The notes beneath the pieces are model-generated. The model did not search any database and was not told where the DNA came from. It was given only the letters and a program-made list of their open reading frames with translations. A stretch of DNA of 64,000 nt from an uncultured Clostridia bacterium (GTDB taxonomy: Bacteria > Bacillota > Clostridia > Lachnospirales > Anaerotignaceae): the NCBI GenBank assembly GCA_944384265.1, contig CALWSR010000001.1, positions 62,001-126,000 of the forward strand. The letters run 5' to 3'. Position 1 is the stretch's first letter. Each line of letters opens with the position of its first letter. The translations under genes and the position numbers were made by a program. Positions 44,700-53,300 of this stretch are shown in pieces.

Positions 44700-45776
44700 G
44701 TATAACAATACTAGATATACATTCTGTAGTATATGGCGCTCATAAAGGAAATCCTATTTATAAATGTGGATTTCCAATTTCTGGAGTTGCTAAAGTATTT
44801 GGTATCATAAATGGTTTACTAAATAGAGATGATTTTGCTCTATGTTTTGATGGTGATTCTATTATAAAAAAAAGAATTATATCCTGAATATAAGGCAAAT
44901 AGAATTCCAGATTATTCTGTCTATGCACAAATAGATTTATTAAAAGAATTATTATCCTTATGTAACATACCATACTACTGCTCAAAAGAATACGAAGCAG
45001 ATGATTACATATATTCATTGTGCCATGATTTATCTATGTTATCAAGAGGAGATGAAAAGATAAACATTTTATCGGATGACAGGGATATTGCTTGTTGTGT
45101 GACAGATAACATAAATCTAAAAAATATTACATCTAATGGAAAATCTATAACAAAAAGTAATTTTTCAGAAAGGGTAGTACCAAATAAAAGTATACCGTTT
45201 AATACAATTTTATTGCATAAATTATTTTATGGCGACAAATCCGATAACTATAGTGGATTTAAAGTTCCTGGTTTATCCTTTGATATTTTATCATCTATGG
45301 TTGTAGATACATTACAGCCATATATTGATTGTGGCGACTTTTGTGAAATTCAATTTTCTGATTATGATGTATTTTGTATTATAGTTGACAGTATTGATTT
45401 TATTTCTTCAGAAGATAAAGAGCGTGTAAAACAATATGCAAGATTAATATTCCCATATCGTATTCAGTTAGGAAACAAATCTTTGAAAGATTACGCTAAT
45501 GATATGGTATCTGTTCCTTTATATAAAATACATAGAAGTATGGGTATTTTTAGTTCTCAACAAATTTCAATACAAAATTTTAACAACATATGTAACACTC
45601 TTGGTGTATCTCGAAAGGGAAATGAATCTAAAGAGTTATTGGATCTTTTATCGATACGGGCAAAAGCTCTTATTGACGGTGACTTTATTGCCTCAAAAGT
45701 CATATCAAAAAAAATAGAAGAACCACAAGTGACCGATCTTGTGCATATGAAATTGGATGGAACACTACTTAGTTAA
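44696..45776 (+). pseudogene. 5'-3' exonuclease (FEN/PolI-type), frameshifted at an A8 tract
   Basis: The gene starts at ATG 44696 after AGGAGGT with ITILDIHSVVYG (Asp7). The first frame ends just after an A8 run (44866-44873) at 44887. One A fewer restores the frame at ELYPEYKANR, the classic helical-arch motif, and the rest continues to 45776: YEADDY, ILSDDRDIACC, GDKSDNYSG (the helix-hairpin-helix GDxSDNxxG). The whole is about 360 aa, like the 5'-nuclease domain of Pol I or T5 exonuclease. The frame break could be a homopolymer sequencing error, a real mutation or transcriptional slippage. The polymerase at 20489 lacks this domain, so it is needed for primer removal. Confidence 0.8.
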
Positions 45777-46299
45777 TTATCATTTATACTATGATCTTGT
45801 TTTTCGAGCCAAATTTTGTTATTTATCTCCAGGAATATATATGATTGATTTTCTAGATTATATTATGGCTGGCATTGCGTTTAACACTAGAAATTTTGAA
45901 TTACCATCTAGAAAAATATCATTTTACGCACAAGTGTATGCTGATTTGGTTGAGGCAAAAAACACAGAAATAGTAGAAAAAGCAATAAAATATTTTTATG
46001 AAGATATTTTTGACATTTATCAGAAATATCTTAAAAGCTTTAAAACAGAAGAGATAAAGGAAGAGGATACTGTTATTTTGTTGCCTTTATGGGAAAAAAC
46101 ACCGTTCCTAAAGGAACATTACAAACAAACAACTGTTGGTCCTACAACAGATGATTCATTATTAAATGATTTGATACTAAATTTGTCAAATTATAGATCT
46201 GTTCTTAATAATCATAAACAATTACAATATATACACTTATCCTATGAATGTATACTTGATAGAAATAATACTAAATTATTGGAGGTTCTATATGAGTGA
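45757..46299 (+). CDS. Unknown protein after exonuclease
   Basis: A 180-aa, mainly helical, acidic protein. Frame starts at ATG 45757, but there is no clear binding site; ATG 45841 after AGGA is the alternative (152 aa). The C-terminal end overlaps the next gene. It has no signal peptide or known motif. Function unknown. Confidence 0.5.
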   Translation: MEHYLVNYHLYYDLVFRAKFCYLSPGIYMIDFLDYIMAGIAFNTRNFELPSRKISFYAQVYADLVEAKNTEIVEKAIKYFYEDIFDIYQKYLKSFKTEEIKEEDTVILLPLWEKTPFLKEHYKQTTVGPTTDDSLLNDLILNLSNYRSVLNNHKQLQYIHLSYECILDRNNTKLLEVLYE

Positions 46300-46870
46300 T
46301 TTAACATTTGTATGTAAAAAAGGTTTGGGTACAATTTATGGAAATATGATACGACAAGTGGCACTGAAAGGTGTAGATACATGGAGACCTATTGCCTATA
46401 ACATGGGAAAAAAAGGAAATTCAATAGGTATGCAAGGCGGCTTAAATTTTAACACACTCCAAGTTTATGGTGCAACTATAAAACAACTATCAGAACCAAA
46501 TTTAAATTCGAACTTATGTGTTGAGTTATTTAGAAAAAAAGATAGTATTTTTGTGAGTCAAAATTTTGAACTACATGGTTTAAATAACTTAAATATAGAT
46601 AGTTTCGAAGCATATCTGCACTTTGCAAGTGGTTCTTATAGTGTAGAGGACAATGCAAGTTATTTACAAAATAACTTAGATGTGCCAATAGAAGACTTAA
46701 TATGTATTTCTTCACGCCATTCGGATGTTATTACTGTCACTTTTATTATTGAACCAATAGATGAAGTATCTGAAAAGCTCATTTTTACTTGTGAAGAAAA
46801 GCCTATAATTGAGGCTATATCAAGTATTCGTAAAGCATTTACTTCATTTGAAGCAGGAGGTTCTATCTAA
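46292..46870 (+). CDS. RNA polymerase alpha N-terminal-domain-like (Rpb3/Rpb11-type) protein
   Basis: A 192-aa protein from ATG 46292 (GGAGGT upstream). The start segment KKGLGTIYGNMIRQVAL closely matches the alpha-NTD/Rpb11 dimerisation motif (G-x-G-T-x-x-G-N-x-x-R). At the C-terminus LIFTCEEKPIIEAISSIRKA resembles the final alpha-NTD strand and helix. The large alpha insertion domain and CTD are missing. If right, it is an element-encoded RNAP-like or dimerisation module; its neighbours are replication genes. It could be an unrelated fold that shares the motif by chance. Confidence 0.35.
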   Translation: MSDLTFVCKKGLGTIYGNMIRQVALKGVDTWRPIAYNMGKKGNSIGMQGGLNFNTLQVYGATIKQLSEPNLNSNLCVELFRKKDSIFVSQNFELHGLNNLNIDSFEAYLHFASGSYSVEDNASYLQNNLDVPIEDLICISSRHSDVITVTFIIEPIDEVSEKLIFTCEEKPIIEAISSIRKAFTSFEAGGSI

Positions 46871-48633
46871 TGAATCCGCTAGATTTTAAAAATTTAGATG
46901 ATATTAAGATTTTGTCTAAATATGCTTTAAATAATGTATTACCTGAAAAAGAGTATTTTACTATGCAAGATTCTGGAAAGGATATGAGTGATTTCATACC
47001 TTTGGGTGAAAATATAGATAAAATACATATTGGCTCATTTCAAGGTGAAAATCTAATTATACAACAAGGAAAATCTGATATATATCTAATTACAGATGTA
47101 AATAAATTCGGATTTAGCATGGTGCATTATATATTACAACACGATAACAAAAAGGTGACACTGTCTAACAGTTTGCCAATAAAACAATTATTTACTAACA
47201 AGGAGGTATCTTTTATGAACAACACTAATGTAGGAAATTTAGCAGGATTAGCAAAACTCAATCTCAATAGTCAGGTTGGTAGTCAGCAACAAGAATCGTA
47301 TCAAGCCACACAACCAGTTGCTGCACAACAGCCAGCTTATGTTGCTCCACCTGTTAACCAAGTAGGCACAGGTATGGCACACTCTTCTAATGTTTCTAGA
47401 TCTCAGATTGCAACTGTTGCTCGTGCATTTGGTTATGTAATTGGTTATATCACTCAAACTGGTCCTCAAATTAAAATGAAACTTGCAAAAACGTCAACTA
47501 AAAAACAAGGTTCCAGTACAGCAGAAGTTTCATATTCCATTCAAGCTGTAGAATCAAAACCTTCTAAACCAATTAGAGTATTGGCTGCACTTCCTAAAGG
47601 TATTTGCATGAAAGAGGGTAGACCTGCATCTGCTGATGAGATTTATAGCTGTAATATCGATTTTAATGATAAAGATACTGATTTAGCTTACTTCTCTTGG
47701 AAGCAGCATACTGCAGTTGCATTTATTGGTGCTGTTGGTAAAGCACTCCCTGAGTTTGCACCTACTCATAATGATGCACGTGCTCATTATAACCCTAAAG
47801 ACATTTTAGAAAACAAAGTTAATATGGGTTATGTAGAAATTGTTTCAAGAGAAAATAGAAGAAGAGATAGAGGTAATGGCGAAGATTACTTGTGGTCTTT
47901 AAAGAGCACAGCACGTCGTTCTCTGTTTACTCCTAATAACTATTTGCCATTAAAACAATTTCAGCATATTCCAATTAAATGTAGTAATGATTTGGATGCA
48001 TACAATCTCAATAAAATTGCTTTTGGTGGGTTGGATAAAAAGGTTCCACATACATCTGTTACTAGATTGGAAACAGCCTATTCCGAATGCCCTCAAACAA
48101 TTTACAAACGTGAGTATGTGCTGACAGAAGATGGTAAAGAAGTTAAAAAAGATGGTATTGGTTCTATCTATTTTATGGCAGGTGAGTCTGATAAAGTAGG
48201 AGATACAGAACATCCTAAGAGTGTACTTAATTATACTCCTTGGTATGCTACTGCTGAAAAAGGTAAAACTGCTGAAACAAAACCTGTAACAAGAATTGTA
48301 AATAAAGTAGAAAAAGCCTCTAAGAGTGACCCCACAAAAGTTAGTCTGCGTAATGTATATATTACATTCGCTGCCGACTATGGTGTTGGTGCTCACAAAG
48401 GAGAATGGAAGCAATATGAGTCATTTATCCGATACATCGAACCTTGCATTTCTGTGGATGAAATTAAAGCTTTGACAAGTAAGGATAGTAGTAGAGGAGT
48501 TATTGGTGGTCAGCAATGGTCTACTGATATTCAAAATAGCTTCTTGAAACTTGCTAAATCTTCTGAGGTTATGAGTGATCACGAAGCTGTTGCACAAAAA
48601 TACTCCAGAGATCAACTTGCATCTGCTCTGTAA
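46870..48633 (+). CDS. Abundant protein with internal in-frame start (possible SSB-like), two products
   Basis: The long frame starts at ATG 46870 (TAATG overlap) and gives 587 aa. A perfect AAGGAGGT (47200-47207) lies 7 nt before in-frame ATG 47215, giving a 472-aa protein. Codon use changes at that point to the pattern of highly expressed genes. The N-terminal 115 residues look like a small separate domain; the rest begins with a low-complexity Gln/Ala/Pro linker (about 135-165) and a long strand-rich body that could bind nucleic acid. Its own terminator follows. Two isoforms, or a fusion of two once-separate genes, fit. Function uncertain; SSB or structural. Confidence 0.55.
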   Translation: MNPLDFKNLDDIKILSKYALNNVLPEKEYFTMQDSGKDMSDFIPLGENIDKIHIGSFQGENLIIQQGKSDIYLITDVNKFGFSMVHYILQHDNKKVTLSNSLPIKQLFTNKEVSFMNNTNVGNLAGLAKLNLNSQVGSQQQESYQATQPVAAQQPAYVAPPVNQVGTGMAHSSNVSRSQIATVARAFGYVIGYITQTGPQIKMKLAKTSTKKQGSSTAEVSYSIQAVESKPSKPIRVLAALPKGICMKEGRPASADEIYSCNIDFNDKDTDLAYFSWKQHTAVAFIGAVGKALPEFAPTHNDARAHYNPKDILENKVNMGYVEIVSRENRRRDRGNGEDYLWSLKSTARRSLFTPNNYLPLKQFQHIPIKCSNDLDAYNLNKIAFGGLDKKVPHTSVTRLETAYSECPQTIYKREYVLTEDGKEVKKDGIGSIYFMAGESDKVGDTEHPKSVLNYTPWYATAEKGKTAETKPVTRIVNKVEKASKSDPTKVSLRNVYITFAADYGVGAHKGEWKQYESFIRYIEPCISVDEIKALTSKDSSRGVIGGQQWSTDIQNSFLKLAKSSEVMSDHEAVAQKYSRDQLASAL

Positions 48634-48652
48634 AATAATTTTATAATTTTTA

Positions 48653-48689
48653 GGAGGTAGTGGAATATTCCACTACCTCCATTTTTTTT
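48653..48689 (+). terminator. Strong intrinsic terminator
   Basis: A perfect 28-bp palindrome from GGAGGTAGTGGAAT (48653-48666) to 48680, followed by ATTTTTTTT. Ends the abundant-protein transcript. Confidence 0.9.
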
Positions 48690-48717
48690 GCAGTAAATTT
48701 TTAAGGATTTGTATTAA
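48688..48717 (+). promoter_or_regulatory. Candidate promoter of the clamp-loader gene
   Basis: TTGCAG (48688-48693) and TATTAA (48712-48717), spacer 18, just after the terminator and 35 bp before the clamp-loader start. Confidence 0.35.
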
Positions 48718-48752
48718 TACTTGATATAACTATATAGGAAGGGTGTAATTAT

Positions 48753-49862
48753 ATGCCAATAAATACTGATATTGTAAATCTTTATGGTAATACTGCGTTA
48801 AGAACAACAATTAATCAATTATTAATTAAAAACGAATATCCTAAGTTTACTATTCTTTGTGGTCCTATGGGTGTGGGTAAATCTACAATGGCTATGATTG
48901 CAGCAAAACACATAACTTCAAAGAACACAGAACAATCAACCTCTATACATACAATAAATTGTGCTACAAATCCTAATATAGCAGAATTAGAATCAAATTT
49001 TTTTAGATTTTCTCCATTAGAGCCAATAGTATTTATATTTGAAGAGTTACACGGATTATCTAAAGATAATAATGAGCAAACAATGTTGTTAAATATATTA
49101 GATAACTTACCAGACAATATTTATATAATTGCAACTACTACTGAATTATTTAAGATACAAAGACCAATAGTAAGTAGAAGTATAAAATTTGAGTTTAAGT
49201 TACTTACTACAAAAGAAATGAATCAGTTAATAGAAAGTTATATAAAAGGTAAAAATATCTCTTTTAGTTCTGATGTTATATCAGCTTTAGTACACACAGC
49301 TAAAGGCATACCTAGAGATTTATTAAAAACTGTAGATTTGATTATAAAAGGTGAATTATCTAACGAACAGATATTTAATTTGGTTGAATATGTAAGTGAC
49401 AATAGCTTATTTGCAATTTTCTCCTCACTAAAATCAGAAGCAGTTTCTTTTAGTTTAGTAATAACAGACTTAATGCTTACAATACCTAACAATCAAGTGC
49501 AATCTATGCGTGATTTCTGGTCTAGATTTATTTTAATCAGTAAAGGTTCGACAGAAATTACAATAGACAAAAACATATTTAACTCTCTAAATAATTTATA
49601 TAATAATAAAGAAGTGACAATGATAACAGAAATGTTACTCAATACTAATGAAAGTAGATTAATACTTGATCTTCTATATTTGAATATGAAACTTACAAAC
49701 ACTTCAAATAAAGATATGGTGGGAGTACAAAAAGTTATGCATTACCAAAATACTATAGAAAATATAGAACAAGTTGCTACAATATCTAATCAAAGTAACC
49801 AAAAATTAACAAAACAGTCTTTACAACAATTTAAACTGAATAAAGGAAAGGAGGGACTATGA
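48753..49862 (+). CDS. Clamp-loader AAA+ ATPase (DnaX/RFC-small-like)
   Basis: A 369-aa protein. Walker A GPMGVGKST (37-45), Walker B VFIFEELH (93-100, Glu-Glu in place of Asp-Glu), sensor 1 IIATTTEL (125-132) and the SRC-type arginine finger as SRS (141-143), then a helical collar. The length fits an RFC small subunit or a short DnaX without a tau tail. It would load the clamp candidate at 30018 onto DNA. A delta-like partner may be the gene at 142. AAGGGTG precedes ATG 48753. Confidence 0.8.
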   Translation: MPINTDIVNLYGNTALRTTINQLLIKNEYPKFTILCGPMGVGKSTMAMIAAKHITSKNTEQSTSIHTINCATNPNIAELESNFFRFSPLEPIVFIFEELHGLSKDNNEQTMLLNILDNLPDNIYIIATTTELFKIQRPIVSRSIKFEFKLLTTKEMNQLIESYIKGKNISFSSDVISALVHTAKGIPRDLLKTVDLIIKGELSNEQIFNLVEYVSDNSLFAIFSSLKSEAVSFSLVITDLMLTIPNNQVQSMRDFWSRFILISKGSTEITIDKNIFNSLNNLYNNKEVTMITEMLLNTNESRLILDLLYLNMKLTNTSNKDMVGVQKVMHYQNTIENIEQVATISNQSNQKLTKQSLQQFKLNKGKEGL

Positions 49863-49866
49863 TACT

Positions 49867-50301
49867 ATGAGAGTTTTAATAGGAAAAGAAATTAATATAG
49901 ATAAACCAGTCAATCTAATAGATTTGAAGCCTATTGATCGTGTATTATATTCTGCAGTTTATGCTTTTCATCAAACAAAATATTATACTAGACGTATAGC
50001 ACAAACAGCAGAGAAGGAAGAAGAACGCAAACGATTAATTAGGGAAAATTTAATAGATGATTTATTAGCAATGATTCATCAACAAATAACCTTAAATAAT
50101 AGCTTAATTGGAAAACAAGATACCTGTAACGCTATATTAATTTCTATAAAACCAAAGTACGTACCTTTTATAGATGAAGTAATTACAGCAAAAGATTTTA
50201 CAGCATATATTTTAGAACATATAAAACCAGATAAATCTATTGATTATCATTCACATAATTTACCTCATTTAATTTATATAGAGCGTAGAGGTGATTCTTA
50301 A
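49867..50301 (+). CDS. Unknown small protein
   Basis: A 144-aa protein (AAGGAGGG upstream) with a central helix of charged residues (KEEERKRLIREN), perhaps a coiled coil, and a C-terminal alpha/beta segment. It follows the clamp loader by 4 bp and precedes the giant surface protein with no gap. No family recognised; could be a replisome adaptor. Confidence 0.5.
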   Translation: MRVLIGKEINIDKPVNLIDLKPIDRVLYSAVYAFHQTKYYTRRIAQTAEKEEERKRLIRENLIDDLLAMIHQQITLNNSLIGKQDTCNAILISIKPKYVPFIDEVITAKDFTAYILEHIKPDKSIDYHSHNLPHLIYIERRGDS

Positions 50302-53300
50302 ATGAAATATAATTATTTTTTAAAGCGTAGTGCAGCATTGTTACTAACGCTTTTTTTAGTAGCACAACCAATTTCACTTATATATGCTGCTCGTGGTGAT
50401 GGAGATTCTGGAAAAGAAGAATATTCTGGAAATGTTGTTGTCATAGAGGTTCCTTCTGCTGGTGTTCGTAGTGTTAATGATTTAACTTCTTCTGACTATA
50501 AAATAAGTATTACAGAGTTAGAAAAATCTTATAGACATTTTGATAAAGAAGATGGTTTGACAGAATATTTCTTTTCGGATAATCAGGAGAGAAAAATTGA
50601 AGATCTTCCTGATTATATTGCTTGGCTTATCGAACATAATATATTAAGTAGAGATGATAAAATCACAATAACATATTCAAATCATTCTAAATTCCCAGAG
50701 GTAGATTTAGAAAAAACAGATTTACAAATTGAAATGTTTGCACCAACAACAAAAACAGATTTCTTATTATTACTATATAAATCTGTTTTTGGAACAATAC
50801 AATCACGAGCAGTTGGAGTTCAAACAGATAGTTATAGAATTGATGAAAATGGCGAATTAACACAATTCATATTAGATTCTTGGGATTATAAAGCACAAGG
50901 AGATTATGTTAAGAAAAGTTATTTAAATAAGACTAATCTTGAAGTTAATCATTATGTCGATTTAACTGGCGGTGATGGTGGTTCTGGTGGATCAGGCGGT
51001 AACGGTGGTGACGGTGGCGATGCCAATGCAGATATTTATATTGATGGAATTGTAGATAGCTATCAATTTCAGCCAATAGGGGATACATTATTGTATCATA
51101 CAACAGATGTTATAGAGTTATATATGTCAGCTATGTTAAACAAGGGACTTATAACAGAAGATGATAATATAAAGCAAACATTTCTTGAAGAACATAATAA
51201 ATCAACATTGTCTGGTGGCGTAACAAGCTATCCTCTATGGGATAGTAGGTTATACCCCAAATTATATATGGGGACATTACCAAAAAGAACAGCAATTTCA
51301 GAATTAAATATTGGAAGTGGTCCTTTAGGAAGAGGATACAAAGTTACTGGTTCTGGAAGTTCTTTAGTAATAGATAAAGAAGATGTAGGAAGCGAAGCTC
51401 GCTCTATGTTTAATGATGAAAATGATTTAACAAGAATGGATGTTTATAGATATATCTATAGATTCATGCAGTCTAGCGAAAAGGTACTATCAGAACTGGA
51501 GTCGTCAATAGTATCTTACAAATATGGTGCAAAATTTGAAAATAGTGTATTACCAGAAGATGTGGAAATTTTACAATATTTAACAGCTAAAGGCATACTG
51601 GATTTTGATCATAATTATGATTACATAAATTTATATAATAGTATAAGTTGGAACGATACATATAAACTCCTATATCGTGTTGTAAATAAAGAAGCAAGAT
51701 TTGATTTTAGCAAGATACAATTAACAGATAGTGATCAATATTGGCAAGCTAAGGGGTTTTCATCACAACCAATCACTCTATATGGAGACCAACCTGACTT
51801 TGATATTTTACCATTAAAATCCTTAAACGATACAGAAGATACAGTCACATTAGCATCTGTTGGTTTTGGTGGTATAATTTCGGATTATGATATAACTCTG
51901 CTGGCTGAAGATACCTTTGTTTCTGAAATTATGTCTAAAGATTTCAGAACATTAGAATATAACAATATTAACTTTGATCCTTCTATATTGTTATTATCTG
52001 ATGAAGCATTAAATCTTTTGGTTAAAGATGCTATTAATATTGAATCGGGTAATAATGAAGTTGGATTTTCAGAAGATACTATAAATAAAATAACAGGCAT
52101 TGAAGATTATAAGAAAAAGTTACCTTGGTGGAATAGTAACAAATTTAAAGATACAGCAGAATATGTTCTTAATAATGCTTTTATTTCTCTATCTTATACA
52201 GATGTTGCACCGGATACAGAAATACAAAATAAGCTAAAAAAGATACGCTCTACTAAATTTAACTGGGCATCTATTAATAATTCTCAGGTATCTGATAAAA
52301 ATGCTTCAATGCGTTTGACTATAAATACTTTATCTTCTGGTAAAGTAGATAATATTTTTTCTAAATCTGATGCAGATAGATATAATTTTATAATGGAAGA
52401 AGCTAAAGTTTTAACTGTTATGGATGTATCTAAAGGGAATGAGTTATATAAAATAGAGCGTTCAGAATCATCTGGAGAACTTGAAAATACTGCAAAATGT
52501 ACTAGAGGTTTAAAGGCAGAAAACAGGCAACAGGCCCAAAATAAAGCAACAGCATCTACAAGTGTATCGAATATAAATTCTGCGGCAGAGGCTGTATTAA
52601 ATGTACAAACATATACTGGTAGTACTGTTCAGAGTGGACAGGCACAGACATATGTTTCATTGAGAGAACTACAAAAAGTATATCCTAAAATTGTAAAAAT
52701 TTCAGATAGTATACTTAAAAATACTTCTACTGGTAGTTATGCTTATTTTAATTTAGAACAAAATGTTGCTTTAGTTGGTACTTCTGTGGTACAGACACAA
52801 GGGGAAAGTGTAGTAAAGAAAGATGATGAATTATATTATGACTGGAATGTTATCTATAGATTATTTCCTGCAGCTACTTCCAAAGACCTAAATATCGGAA
52901 ATGCACTTTATTATTCCGACAGTTTAATAGAGAGTGAGTATAATAATATGCCAATATATGGTGATGATATGCTCAATAGAACTACTGCATCCGTAATGAA
53001 TGTTGTAACTACATTGAATAATGTTCCAAGTAGTGAAACGACAGTAAATGAGAATGAAATAGGCAAACCGGATTTAAGTAAAGCAGAACATGAATTATTT
53101 GTAAGTTTGTCGTCTATTGATTGTAATGCAAATATTATTTATAGAGTATTATCAAATAGTAAAAAAGAGTATGCTATAGCTGTATTACAATTTAATCCAG
53201 ATAATTCATCGGATTTAAATGTTCAAATTCCAGCAACACCAACATTAGAGGATATGATGGGTACTATAGCAAAACGGCCATCAGACGGAACAGGAAAAGA

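Noticed and set aside
45499-45717. 72-codon + strand ORF in an alternative frame
   Set aside because: It overlaps the 5'-3' exonuclease reading frame and shows no independent signal.
50968-51021. Gly-rich repeat DNA as a tandem repeat or CRISPR-like array
   Set aside because: It is a short GGT/GGC-rich codon stretch coding for a flexible linker; no spacer structure. No CRISPR array was found anywhere.
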